In this document: piece after piece, positions 1 through 11,499 of the stretch
Position numbering within the stretch: position 1 is the stretch's first letter
Layout: every line of letters begins with the position of its first letter
Source of the DNA: Cocos nucifera
Taxonomy: Eukaryota; Streptophyta; Magnoliopsida; Arecales; Arecaceae
Length of the DNA: 64,000 nucleotides
Direction of reading: 5' to 3'
NCBI GenBank assembly: GCA_006176705.1
Contig: QRFJ01000388.1
Span: 496,001 to 560,000 of the forward strand
Notes under the pieces: generated by a model
What the model was told of the DNA's origin: nothing
Databases searched by the model: none
What the model saw: only the letters and a program-made list of their open reading frames with translations
Position numbers and translations under genes: made by a program

Positions 1-830
1 CATCGATCAGAAAAATTAGATTTCAACGATCATGAACGATGATGCGATGATATGATAGATGAAGATCTTCAATGGATCCAAAAATCTACAACAATGATCT
101 CAATGATGTTTGTAGCATACTATTAAAGTTTCACTTCAATCAGATATCGTTATCATGATTAATTTAGTATGGAATAATTTCGATCGTTAAATTAGAAATA
201 AGCGATCAAAGGGTTATACAGCGTTCAATTATGAGATAATTTTTTAGTTAAATGATCTTTATTATAATTTTAAATATTTTATATGATGATGATAGTAAAA
301 TTTAAATTATTTTTATATAAACTATTCATATTAAGCAGATATTGCAAAAGTACGAGCATAACAATCAGTGAAGTTTCAGAATGGTTATCAAGAGACGTAT
401 AGTTTTAGATCATTCTTCATCTCACGAGTTGAATTTTATAATTACTATCATAAAAAATGATTAAAGTAGTAGCCAAGATCATTTATAAAAAAAGATATCT
501 TATAATCGAACACCGTTTGGTCCTTTGATCACTCATTTATCACTTAACAGTCGAAACTAACATATACTAAATTAATCAAGATAACGATATCCGATTGAAG
601 TAAAACTTTGATAGTATGCTACAAACATCATCGAGATTATCATTACAGATTTTTGAATTCATCGAAGATCTCCATCTATCAGATTATTGCACTGTCATTC
701 ATGATTGTCAAAATCAAATTTTTCTGATCGATGAAGCTAGGACCATTAGATCGAGACGATCTTTTACGAAGACACTTTAATGATAATTATTTAGATAATG
801 AACGATGAAGATGGATATTAAATTTTAAAA
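1..830. repeat. Part of the imperfect palindrome (first copy, left end cut by window)
   Basis: Positions 1-300 are complementary, with mismatches and small gaps, to about 430-770. For example, the segment around 105-165 (gtttgtagcatactat) reappears reversed around 590-640. This is the same palindrome seen complete at 10031-11020. It has no coding capacity and is AT-rich. Confidence 0.85.
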
Positions 831-859
831 TTATATAATATTTAAAAAATATATATATA

Positions 860-1165
860 TGGCAGCGGTTATAATTAATCGATGCTATAAATCAGATTAT
901 AGCAGCAGTTCCTACTAACCGCTGCTATAGGTCCGACTTATGGCAGTGATTATAATGAATCGCTACTATAGATCGATTTATGACAGCAGTTTTTTATAAC
1001 TACTGCTATAGATCTGACCTACGATAGCGATTTTCTGTAACTGCTGCTATAGGTCGGACCTATGGCAGTTAATGAAAACCACTGCCGTAGGAGCTATGGC
1101 AGTCGTTTCGAAAATCACTGCCATAGTAAACACTGTCATAGGCCATTTTTATAGTAATGATATTT
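860..1165 (+). repeat. CACTA subterminal repeat array, first copy
   Basis: There are about ten short units alternating between 'tatggcagcggtt'-like and 'aaccgctgccata'-like forms, in both orientations and separated by 10-20 bases. Dense short direct and inverted repeats like this are typical of the subterminal regions of CACTA (En/Spm) transposons, where the element's DNA-binding protein docks. No CACTA terminus lies outside this array; it runs straight into the palindrome. Confidence 0.8.
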
Positions 1166-1338
1166 TTTTAATATTTATATCTTATTATTTTTATTTATTG
1201 CATTGCATAACGATAGATCCGTCAATTAATTAGTATACATAATCTTCGACATTCATATATTTATATGTAATTGTGCGGATGGTACCTAGGCATATCTTTG
1301 ATTATTGTTCAATATATTATATTGGTTAATGTTCATTA

Positions 1339-3036
1339 ATGTTACAGGTTATGATGGTACCAAAATGCTATCTAACTTTCACCCCTATCTCTCGATGGAT
1401 TATGCGGAGTTCAGCATCTGAGGGCAATCGAAGCATACTCCACCACCTCCATATCGACTGCTTAGGGACCTCTATCATCGGCATCTACTCCATCGATGGT
1501 ATCTACTCCACCGACATCTAAGTATATATTTTATTATATTATATTATTTATTTTTATATAGTATTTATATATTTATATATTTGCATAATGCATTTTTATT
1601 GTAGATGCATCATCCAGTCGGATATTTCATGGTTCCACACGTATGGCGCATATGCGGAACCACCAGCGTCAGATGATGGTGCGGTATGATGCGGAGGGAA
1701 GGCCAGTAGGAAAGACCGCGTGGGAGATGCATTCTTTTTTTGGAGTGTTTGTGAGGCGAACAAACATTATTCTCATAAAGCCCAAAGACTGGCGATTGAT
1801 GGATGCTGCTGTCAGGGACCAAGTGTGGAAGGAGATATGGGTAAGTGTATCTTAATTATATTTATATATTTTATATGTTTATACTATATTTGATTAGAAT
1901 AATTTTATAACTAACTTTTGATAACTTTGTACAGAGGAAGTATAACTTTTCTGATCACGAGAGGGCTTGAGATGTCCGACTGAAGAAAATCAGAGAGTTG
2001 TACCGGGGCTAAAAGATCAAGCTTCATAAAAGATGGCTCGAGCACTGACGAGACACTCCAGAGGAGCTTGCTTCTTGGGTACAGGACTATCCTCTGAGTC
2101 AGTGGGAGAGGATGGTTACACATTGGAGAAGCCAGGAGTTTGAGATAAAATTATTAATTTTTAAATTTTTTAATATACTTAAAATTATATTTAAATATTT
2201 TTTAAATATTTATTATTTATTTAAATATTTGTTAGGCTATCTTCCATCAGAACTAAGATAATCGGATAATTCAGGAGTATACGCACACTCTCGATCGTAA
2301 GTCTATGGCCAATCGTGTGCATAGAGACGTAATGAATTCTAAATCTTACTAGATAAATTAAATTAATATTTTTTTTTATATTTTTAATAAACTGATTCAT
2401 TGTTATAGTTGATGAGAGATGGAGTGATGTTCAGCCATAGCAAAATTTTTTGATCCAACCGTACGGACAAGAAGGGCAGATCGATGAACATCGTGATCAA
2501 AAGAATTTTTGTAAGTATTAAATATATTATTATATATAATTAGTATTATAGCATTTCTTATAAAATTTTATTTGAATTTATAATTACAGGATCAGTTAGA
2601 TGCGCTCGCGAGCGAGGATCTGGATACCACTGGCCCTCATGACCATCTGTCTCAGGTCTTGGGGTTTGAGCACTCTAGGAGGATCCGATGCAGTCTCGGA
2701 CATACGTCGATCGGCTATTGGTCTGAGACGAGCATTTCTTCATAGACTTTCAGTGTCGTCAGTCGGAAGGAGCTTGAGGAGGCATTGGCATAGATAGATC
2801 ATGCTGCGACATGGACAGATCGGACTGAGGAGCATGCATCTCATCTGAAGGACATCGTGAGAGACATGGTGTCGACGCTCAATGTGCATTTTGGAGATGC
2901 CTTCATAGGCTTTGAGGATATGTTCATCCGTATTCCAGCTCCAGCTCCTCCAGTTCTGGCTCCGGCTCTAGCTTCGACTTTAGCTCGTGCTCCATCTTCT
3001 GGTGACGATGATAATGTAGATTTAGAAGATTTTTAA
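1339..3036 (+). pseudogene. Decayed Ptta/En-Spm plant transposase-like gene, first copy
   Basis: Several exon-like blocks are separated by AT-rich introns with plausible splice signals (donor after GAGATATGG near 1839; acceptors near 1934, 2236 and 2589). The second block reads VRYDAEGRPVG, then FFGV, KDWR and VWKEIW, which is the pattern of the Ptta/En-Spm family (Transposase_24). The next block reads KYNFSDHERA, WVQDYPLSQWERMVTHW and SQEFE. The last block reads through an Ala/Pro-rich stretch to DDDNVDLEDF and a stop at 3034-3036. In-frame stops (near 1968, 2010 and 2046, and in later blocks) make it non-functional. The family is found in CACTA elements. No DDE transposase (TNP2) sequence is visible, so this copy is probably non-autonomous. 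The start is uncertain. Confidence 0.7.
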
Positions 3037-3197
3037 TATTTTTTTTAAAAAATATTATATTAAATTTTATTCGATAATAAAATTTTAGTATTTTAAAAAT
3101 ATTTTTATATTTATAATATTTTTTTATTATATATCTTTACATTTATCAGATAAAATATATAAAAAATTAAAAATTTTATATTTTTAATTATTCAAAA

Positions 3198-3553
3198 GCT
3201 ACGACAGTGATTTTACAACTGTTGCCGTAGACATGCCAACCATTGTCGTAGGCTATGTGTTAACCACTGTATTAGACCTATGACAGTGATTACATAATCG
3301 CTGCCATAGGCAAGCCTATGACAGTGGTTTCATAACAACTGCCATAGGTCAAGCTATGGTAGCGGTTTAGAAATCGCTGCAATAGACGTCTATGACAGCG
3401 ATTTTTAGAATCACCGTAATAACCGCTGCCATAAACCTATGACGATGGCTTCAGTGGCAGTGATTAGCTAACTACTGCAATAGTCTATAGCAGTATTTTT
3501 TGGGCTATGACAACTGTTACAAATTACTGTCGTAGTTCTATTCTGTAGTAGTA
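3198..3553 (+). repeat. CACTA subterminal repeats and 3' terminus, first copy
   Basis: About twelve units of the same 'tatgacagtggtt / aaccactgccata' type lead to the outer end at 3553. Read from the other strand, that end begins TACTACTACAGAATAG. This is one base from the CACTACTACAGAA-type ends of plant CACTA elements, with the first C replaced by T. No 3-bp target duplication can be tested because the matching outer end is not in the window. Confidence 0.7.
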
Positions 3554-3562
3554 TGAGTTATT

Positions 3563-3775
3563 GAAATTAGTTCAGAAGGTAGACTAAAGATTTTTCCAAT
3601 TATAGTGCTACAAAGAAGAATGATCAAGCGAAATAATGTCGCTGTCATCCAGGAACTCATTCAATGGTCCAATCATTTACCAGAAGAGTCTACTTGGGAA
3701 GATATCAATGATCTATGTTTGCAATTTTCAGAGTTTCATCCCTGAGGATAAGGATGCTTTTCAAGAGGGGGCCAA
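3563..3775 (+). pseudogene. 3' end of a Ty3/gypsy chromovirus polyprotein (chromodomain remnant), first copy
   Basis: The frame starting at 3563 carries a chromodomain-like tail: QRRMIKR, then VIQELIQWSNHLPEESTWED, then FSEFHP. This is the usual end of plant chromovirus integrases. Stops follow at 3743 and 3749 in a region that should still be coding. The purine-rich stretch AAGAGGGGGCCAA at 3763-3775 looks like the polypurine tract just before the 3' LTR. Everything upstream is missing because the CACTA terminus abuts it at 3553. This is a retrotransposon remnant, not a host gene. Confidence 0.75.
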
Positions 3776-4109
3776 TGTTAGCATTCTGGTGTATTAGTTT
3801 TGCTTAGTTAAATAAGTAGGGTATGTTAATATTGTTGAGCCTGTTATTCTGTTGATAGTGCAGTCTGTTATTCTGTTAAATAGTTTATTATTCTATTAAA
3901 TAGTGAAGCACTGCTATAAAAGTCTGGAGAAAATGGAATTGAAAGGAAAATAATAAGAGCTATATTTTGCTCTCAATTCTGATTCTTTCTCTTCTCTCTC
4001 TCTGTTTCCTTTCCTTCCTTTCTTCCTTTCTTTCTTCTTTCTTTCTTTTTACCGATTCTCTCAATGGTTCCTTGGTATAATTCTTAAAAAGTGATTTTGT
4101 TAAGATTCA
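3776..4109 (+). mobile_element. Probable 3' LTR of the gypsy remnant, first copy
   Basis: It starts TGTTAGCATTC directly after the polypurine tract. It contains a TATA-like CTATAAAAG near 3915 and a C/T-rich tract at 3985-4050. The right end (CA at 4108-4109) is only the best guess; the left end is firmer. Confidence 0.55.
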
Positions 4110-5986
4110 AAATACTTAAGAATATTAAGAAAGCTATTGCATATGATTGGTGCTTAAGTTTTTGGTGTTTCAATTATTATTGTAAGGTGCATATGCCACA
4201 TTCTCACTGAAATTTTGAAGAGGACGAGTTCCATTTGCAAAGGCTAATTTTAGTACTGTAGGGAACCTTCCCATTACTTTATGCTCTTTTCTAAATATAT
4301 CTTATAGTACGTTCCTTTATTTTTCAACTGATGCTTTGAACATCTGATAATATTCATGTTCCTCGATCGAATGCGATCTTTATGCCCCTAATGATCTGTA
4401 ATAATTTACTTCATGACTAATGACAGAAGCAAAAGCAACATCAATGCTACTTTGCATCATTTAATTAATTACCAATCAGATGAGTGCTTAAGCAGTGTAA
4501 TTGGTACCATGATATATTACCTTTATCTAATTAATATTAGCTCAGAACCCCAATTCCTCTCGGGCTGTGACTTTATAGAGTAGAGCCTTTGTCAAGATCT
4601 ATAGGATGCTATTTTGAAGCAAGGAGTTCATGCCATATGTCATAAAAATTTCATCTCTATGCAACTTTCTATGGATGGCCTGGGTACTGGTAGGAAGTGA
4701 TTGGCTGCTACAAAGGAAAGAAGTATGTAATATCCTATAGAGAAGAAACCGCTTTGTGATATTATTGTGGAACAGACACAAAATTATGATCTAATACCTC
4801 CGATATCTAGTTTGTTTGTAGGTGAATTGAATGCTGTTAATTATGAGCTGTTGGATTTTGATGCTGCTAACACCCAACATTGGTGAAGCATGGAACTCAA
4901 GGGGAAGGATTTTCTGATGGATTGCCATGATGCTGTCAACCGCTAGAGAGAGACTAATTTGTTGGAAGTACCTTCAAAGAAAATTACATGAATTGGTACA
5001 TGCATTCATTTTTTTGTTGCATTAGAAGTAGTAAAGATCACCTAGGAACACCTAATTTTAACTAATCCATTCTTCCATGTTTTATTGGCTATCAGCGACA
5101 GTTTTTGGATGTTGGCCTATGAGTAACGGTTACTATATGTATGTGTGTATATATGTATGGATGCATTCATGCATGCATGCATGCATGTATATGTATATTA
5201 GATGATGTTGCATGCATAGAATATTTCTGTCAACGGTCCCATGCTATCAACATACCTTTTTCGTGCATTTTTAGATACAATGATTGTTTTACCTTTTAGT
5301 GCATTAATGACCAGCACAAATGATATAAATGGTATCCGTTGGAGCAAGGTGGAACCTTGAACTGCCTCACGTAGACTTGGACGGCCCAAGCTTTTACTTT
5401 GCGTATTGTTTATTTATATTTAATGTGTTTCTAAAAGTAATTGATAATAATTTATAATTATTGATGTGCAGATAATAGACATGTTGGTAGGCTGTTAGCA
5501 ATATCTAATTACTTATATTTAATATTTTTATTGTTTTATTACTTTTTTACTATTAAAAAAAATATAGAATGGCCATGCGGCTTGAGATCTTGCTTGGAGT
5601 TCGAAAAACGAATGAGAGACAGCCTGAAAGCCAAATTACGCCTGCATCGAAAAAATGGATTGGGCTTATCTTAAAGCCCAGCCCGGCCCTGTCAAAGACA
5701 TCAAGCTTCAATTTTTTGAATTCTCAAAGTCTATTATAATCTTCCACCCACTTTGGGCTTCGAAATGGCATTAGCAATTGGAGGCTGATCTTTGAGCAGA
5801 TACCGGTTACCGATTGACGGGTCTCCGTCGTGTTGGAACCTCGGGACTCTTGCCATCCAGAGATTCCGATTTGAAGAGTGACAAGATTTCAGTGAACCGC
5901 ATCAAAAGGAGTTCCACCAAACCAATGGTCCAGATCTACACATGCAAGGAATTGGAACGATTATATGCAGATTGCACAATAATCAT
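4110..5986. other. No gene seen; AT-rich DNA with an ATGC microsatellite, first copy
   Basis: Only short reading frames with no recognisable motif occur. An ATGC-type microsatellite lies at about 5161-5195. The sequence ends at the N gap. Confidence 0.6.
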
Positions 5987-6986
5987 NNNNNNNNNNNNNN
6001 NNNNNNNNNNNNNNNNNNNNNNNNNNNNNNNNNNNNNNNNNNNNNNNNNNNNNNNNNNNNNNNNNNNNNNNNNNNNNNNNNNNNNNNNNNNNNNNNNNNN
6101 NNNNNNNNNNNNNNNNNNNNNNNNNNNNNNNNNNNNNNNNNNNNNNNNNNNNNNNNNNNNNNNNNNNNNNNNNNNNNNNNNNNNNNNNNNNNNNNNNNNN
6201 NNNNNNNNNNNNNNNNNNNNNNNNNNNNNNNNNNNNNNNNNNNNNNNNNNNNNNNNNNNNNNNNNNNNNNNNNNNNNNNNNNNNNNNNNNNNNNNNNNNN
6301 NNNNNNNNNNNNNNNNNNNNNNNNNNNNNNNNNNNNNNNNNNNNNNNNNNNNNNNNNNNNNNNNNNNNNNNNNNNNNNNNNNNNNNNNNNNNNNNNNNNN
6401 NNNNNNNNNNNNNNNNNNNNNNNNNNNNNNNNNNNNNNNNNNNNNNNNNNNNNNNNNNNNNNNNNNNNNNNNNNNNNNNNNNNNNNNNNNNNNNNNNNNN
6501 NNNNNNNNNNNNNNNNNNNNNNNNNNNNNNNNNNNNNNNNNNNNNNNNNNNNNNNNNNNNNNNNNNNNNNNNNNNNNNNNNNNNNNNNNNNNNNNNNNNN
6601 NNNNNNNNNNNNNNNNNNNNNNNNNNNNNNNNNNNNNNNNNNNNNNNNNNNNNNNNNNNNNNNNNNNNNNNNNNNNNNNNNNNNNNNNNNNNNNNNNNNN
6701 NNNNNNNNNNNNNNNNNNNNNNNNNNNNNNNNNNNNNNNNNNNNNNNNNNNNNNNNNNNNNNNNNNNNNNNNNNNNNNNNNNNNNNNNNNNNNNNNNNNN
6801 NNNNNNNNNNNNNNNNNNNNNNNNNNNNNNNNNNNNNNNNNNNNNNNNNNNNNNNNNNNNNNNNNNNNNNNNNNNNNNNNNNNNNNNNNNNNNNNNNNNN
6901 NNNNNNNNNNNNNNNNNNNNNNNNNNNNNNNNNNNNNNNNNNNNNNNNNNNNNNNNNNNNNNNNNNNNNNNNNNNNNNNNNNNNNN
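5987..6986. other. Assembly gap, exactly 1000 N
   Basis: The run of N is exactly 1000 bases, which suggests a placeholder of unknown true length. Open frames across it are meaningless. The left flank matches 16150; the right flank enters an inverted CACTA copy partway through its last exon. Confidence 0.99.
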
Positions 6987-8440
6987 TATGAGGAGACGCT
7001 CACCTTAGACTAGTAACTCATCGGCATGTGTTCGGGCCTACATCGAATCCTCCTAGAGTGCTCAGGCCTCAAGACCTAAGATAGATGGTCATGGAGCCCA
7101 AAGGTATTCGGGCCCTCACTCGCGAGCGCATCTAACTGATTCTGTAATTATAAATTAAAATAAAATTTTATAAGAAATGCTATAATACTAATCATATATA
7201 CTAATATATTTAATACTTACAAAAATACGTCCGATTGCGATATTCATCGGTCTGTCCGTCTTGTCCGTGCGGTTGGATCGGAAGATCTCGCTATGACTGA
7301 CATTACTCCATCTCTTATCAACTATAATAAAAAATAAATTTATCAAAAAGATGATAAAAAATATGAATTTAATTTATCTAATAAGATTTAGAATTAATTA
7401 CCTCTCTATGCACACGACTAGCCATAGACTTATGGCTTAGAGTGTAAGTATACTCCTGGGCCGCAAGGTTCTTCCGATTCTGACGGAAGGTAGCCTAATA
7501 AATATTTAAATAAATAATAAATATTTTAAAAATATTTAAATAAAATTTTAAGCATATTGAAAAATTTAAATTTTACCTCGAACTCTTGGCTCCTCCAATG
7601 TCTAACCATCCTCTCCCACTGACTCAGAGGATAGTCCTGTATCCAGAGAACAAGCTCCTCTAGAGTGTCTCGTCAGTGCTCAAGCCATCCTCTATGGAGC
7701 TTGACTTTGTAATCCTGGTACAACTCTCCGATCTTCTTCAGTCGGACATCTCGAGCCCTCTCATGATCAAAAAAGTCATACCTTCTCTACATAAATTTAT
7801 CAAAAATCAGTAACAAAATTATTCTAATCAAACATATATAGTGTAAACATATAAAATACATAAATATAACTAAGATGCACGTACTTACCCATATCTCCTC
7901 CCATATCCGGTCTCTGACGGTAACATCCATCAAAAGTCAGTCTTTGGGCTATACAAAAATGACGTCCGACTATCCTCACAAGCACTCCAAAAAAGAAATG
8001 CATTTTCCTCACGGTCTCCCCTACCGGCCTTCCCTCCACATCATACTGCACCATCACCTGATCCTGGCGGTTTCCACATGTGTGCCATATATGTGGGATT
8101 GTGAAATATCCGACTAGGATGATGCACCTACAATGCAAATACATTATGCAAATATATAAGTGTACAAATACTATATAAAAAATAAAATTATGCTAATATA
8201 ATAAAAATGTACACTCAGATGCCTACGATGGTAGAGGGCTCAGCTATCAGGTGGAGTAGATGCCAGCCGATAGAGTAGATGTCCGATGGTGAAGATCCCT
8301 TGAGCAGCCGAATGTCCGAGGTGGATGGAGTATGCTCCGACTGCTCCTCGGATGCTGAACTGTCCGTAACTCATCGAGAGGCAGTAGTGAAAGCTAGATG
8401 GTATTTCGATGCCATCGTGATCTGCAACGTTAATGAACAT
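6987..8440 (-). pseudogene. Inverted, diverged Ptta/En-Spm transposase-like gene, cut by the gap
   Basis: Read on the minus strand, this is a diverged version of the gene at 1339-3036 and 11500-13197, with the same exon order. The first block starts near 8412-8440. The second (about 7880-8130) carries VQYDVEGRPVGE and FFGVLVR. The third (about 7575-7795) carries HERARDVRLKKI, QDYPLSQWERMV and SQEFE with fewer stops than the plus copies, though a stop remains after WLEH. The remaining blocks run to 6987, where the gap removes the 3' exon end, the subterminal repeats and the outer terminus. Introns are AT-rich. It is probably dead, but less decayed than its partner. Confidence 0.7.
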
Positions 8441-8459
8441 TAATCAATATAACATCATG

Positions 8460-9925
8460 ACATATCAAATTCTATTTGCTCAAAAGTCGAGCTAGCTCCA
8501 TGCCTGAGACATCCAGCTAGGATCCTCCCCCAACTGGCTCGATCATGGCCCGAGCCGACTCGACTGCATATCCGAGCTGGCTCGGCTATGCGCCATTCCC
8601 TCGATCAGTCTCTCTCTCCCTCTCTCGATCTCTCTCATCGACGATGGCGACGAGGCCGAACCCCTCCCTTCTAGCTTTTTCATCTCTTGATCTTCCTATC
8701 TTCCTCTCTCCATCTCCCTCGCTGGCGAGGCCGGACCCCATCCCTTCCTCTCTCACTCTCTCGATCTCCCTCGCCGGCAAGGCCCGGCCCCATCCCTCTC
8801 AGTGATGCCGACGAGGTCGGATCCCCTCCCTCCCTCTCTCGCTCTCTCGATCTTCCACTCTCCCTCTTTTAATCTCTCTCGCTGGCGAGGCTGGACTCCC
8901 TCCCTCCCAATGATGGCGGAGGTCGGACCCCCTCCCTCCCAATGATGGCGGCGAGATCGGATCTTTCCCTTCCTCTCTCAAGTATAGATCCATCGGATAT
9001 TCAAGGTTCAGATCCGATATCAATAATTAAAATTGGATCCGAATCTGAATATCCAAATTTCGATCCGAACACAATCCATTGATAGATCTAGTCCATAACC
9101 GCCTACATGGCACGGCCCAAGGCTACCACCACAGCACGGCCTAAAAACTATGGCATGCAGATAATTATAATATTTATAATAAATATTTATAATATTTATT
9201 ATAAATATTTTATAAATTATTATAAATATACATAATTAATAAATAATACTATAAAATTAAAAAAAATTATACCTACGGTTATAGAGAGCGGATCGCACTG
9301 AAAGCTCTGAGGGTCATTGGTAACGATGCTAGAGGAGGACGACGGTACTAGAGGTAACCTATGAAACAAAAGCAAGATAGTGAGATAGAGAAGAGAGAAA
9401 AAGAGAAGAGAGAGAGAAAGAGCAGGGGGGGATGGGGGCAGGGGGAATAATGATGAGGAGCCGAGGACTTCGCATTTGGAGGGCAGAATGGTGGTGGGGG
9501 GGGCGTGGGGGTGAACAGGGGCGAAGGGGGTGGAGGGGGGTCATGGGGGGGTGGTGAGGTTTTGCGAGGGGCCGAGCGAGGGTGGAGGGGGGTTCGTTGG
9601 AGGGAGAATTTGTGGTGGGGCGAGGGAGGGTCGATGGGGGTTCACGAAGGAGGGTTTCGCTGGGGCGAGGGAGGTCGGATGGAGGGATGGGGGGGTTGGT
9701 GGGGGTGGCGAAGAGAGGCGGTCGAGGATGGAGGGCCGAAGAGGGAGGGGGAAGGAGGGGTGGCATCGACCGAAGGGGAAGAAGGGGCGACGTCGGCCCG
9801 GGGGAGAGGAGGGGCGACGTCGGTCGGGGGGAGGAGCCTTACCGACGACGAAAAAGAGGGAGAGAGAGAGAGAGCGAGAGAGATGAGCACGCACGGAAGG
9901 AAAGAAAAAATTTAAAAATTTTTAA
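8460..9925. repeat. GC-rich, strand-asymmetric insert present only in the inverted CACTA arm
   Basis: The equivalent place in the plus-strand element (between subterminal repeats and first exon, about 11327-11500) lacks this block. 8545-8980 is C/T-rich, with loosely repeated segments of the form 'ctctcgatctccctcgccggcgaggccgg'-like text and 'ccctccctcccaatgatggcgg'-like text. 8980-9070 is rich in 'gatccgaat' words. 9170-9260 is very AT-rich. 9400-9900 is extremely G-rich with many runs of four to eight G. Long reading frames here are compositional artefacts (Pro/Ser or Gly/Arg runs). I see no gene. Confidence 0.7.
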
Positions 9926-10030
9926 CCTAACCGATGACAGTGATTATCGAACCGCTGCCATAAATCTATGGCAGAACCGCTGTCGTAGATGTATGGCAGC
10001 GATTTTTGATAACCACTGCCATAGGTGAAA
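9926..10030 (-). repeat. CACTA subterminal repeats of the inverted element
   Basis: Five or so units of 'gatgacagtgatt / aaccgctgccata' type end at about 10025, directly before the palindrome. The array is shorter than the matching one at 11021-11326. Confidence 0.75.
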
Positions 10031-11020
10031 AATATTTTTTTATTTTTTTTAAATATTATATAATTTTAAAATTTAATATCCATCTTCATCATTTATTATC
10101 TAAATAATTATCATTAGAGTGTCATCGTAAAAGGTTGCCTCGATCCGATGGCCCTAGCTTCATCGATCAGAAAAATTAGATTTCAACGATCATGAACGAT
10201 GATGCGATGATATGATAGATGAAGATCTTCAATGGATCCAAAAATCTACAACAATGATCTCAATGATGTTTGTAGCATACTATTAAAAGTTTCACTTCAA
10301 TCAGATATCGTTATCATGATTAATTTAGTATGGAATAATTTCGATCGTTAAATTAGAAATAAGCGATCAAAGGGTTATACAGCGTTCAATTATGAGATAA
10401 TTTTTTAGTTAAATGATCTTTATTATAATTTTAAATATTTTATATGATGATGATAGTAAAATTTAAATTATTTTTATATAAACTATTCATATTAAGCAGA
10501 TATTGCAAAAGTACGAGCATAACAATCAGTGAAGTTTCAGAATGGTTATCAAGAGACGTATAGTTTTAGATCATTCTTCATCTCACGAGTTGAATTTTAT
10601 AATTACTATCATAAAAAATGATTAAAGTAGTAGCCAAGATCATTTATAAAAAAAGATATCTTATAATCGAACACCGTTTGGTCCTTTGATCACTCATTTA
10701 TCACTTAACAGTCGAAACTAACATATACTAAATTAATCAAGATAACGATATCCGATTGAAGTAAAACTTTGATAGTATGCTACAAACATCATCGAGATTA
10801 TCATTACAGATTTTTGAATTCATCGAAGATCTCCATCTATCAGATTATTGCACTGTCATTCATGATTGTCAAAATCAAATTTTTCTGATCGATGAAGCTA
10901 GGACCATTAGATCGAGACGATCTTTTACGAAGACACTTTAATGATAATTATTTAGATAATGAACGATGAAGATGGATATTAAATTTTAAAATTATATAAT
11001 ATTTAAAAAATATATATATA
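10031..11020. repeat. Large imperfect palindrome joining two head-to-head CACTA copies
   Basis: The left arm (about 10031-10500) and right arm (about 10550-11020) are reverse complements with scattered mismatches and small gaps. For example, 'aaatattatataattttaaaatttaatatccatcttcat'-type sequence at 10050-10090 is mirrored at 10970-11010, and the segment around 10265-10320 is mirrored at 10735-10795. The centre lies near 10525. Subterminal arrays flank both sides, so the palindrome sits where each element's own outer end should be. Confidence 0.85.
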
Positions 11021-11326
11021 TGGCAGCGGTTATAATTAATCGATGCTATAAATCAGATTATAGCAGCAGTTCCTACTAACCGCTGCTATAGGTCCGACTT
11101 ATGGCAGTGATTATAATGAATCGCTACTATAGATCGATTTATGACAGCAGTTTTTTATAACTACTGCTATAGATCTGACCTACGATAGCGATTTTCTGTA
11201 ACTGCTGCTATAGGTCGGACCTATGGCAGTTAATGAAAACCACTGCCGTAGGAGCTATGGCAGTCGTTTCGAAAATCACTGCCATAGTAAACACTGTCAT
11301 AGGCCATTTTTATAGTAATGATATTT
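11021..11326 (+). repeat. CACTA subterminal repeat array, second copy
   Basis: Same as 860-1165: about ten alternating 'tatggcagcggtt / aaccgctgccata' units. Confidence 0.8.
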
Positions 11327-11499
11327 TTTTAATATTTATATCTTATTATTTTTATTTATTGCATTGCATAACGATAGATCCGTCAATTAATTAGTATACA
11401 TAATCTTCGACATTCATATATTTATATGTAATTGTGCGGATGGTACCTAGGCATATCTTTGATTATTGTTCAATATATTATATTGGTTAATGTTCATTA

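Larger units (their letters stand above)
1..5986 (+). repeat. Left copy of a ~5.98 kb near-identical direct duplication (partner 10161-16150)
   Basis: This block repeats at 10161-16150 in the same orientation. The offset is 10160 up to about position 125, where an A-run differs by one base, and 10161 after that. I saw only a handful of differences: that indel, a 2-bp indel near 5572, a G/C change near 5785 and two single-base indels near 5806-5814. The last three sit within 200 bases of the N gap. The short reading frames inside both copies are identical. Such high identity over AT-rich transposon DNA means a very recent duplication or the same sequence placed twice (contig overlap or second haplotype) in the assembly. 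Confidence 0.95.

Noticed and set aside
860..1165. CRISPR-like or tRNA-like repeated hairpins
   Set aside because: Units occur in both orientations with irregular spacing and are subterminal repeats of a CACTA element.
5814..7013. Long open frames across the N gap
   Set aside because: They are open only because N has no stop codons.
8545..9023. Ser/Leu/Pro- and Arg/Glu-rich frames
   Set aside because: Translations of CT/GA-rich low-complexity DNA inside a transposon arm.
9359..10028. Several 80-150 codon Gly/Arg- or Pro/Ser-rich frames on both strands
   Set aside because: Overlapping frames in one G-rich block; composition, not coding.
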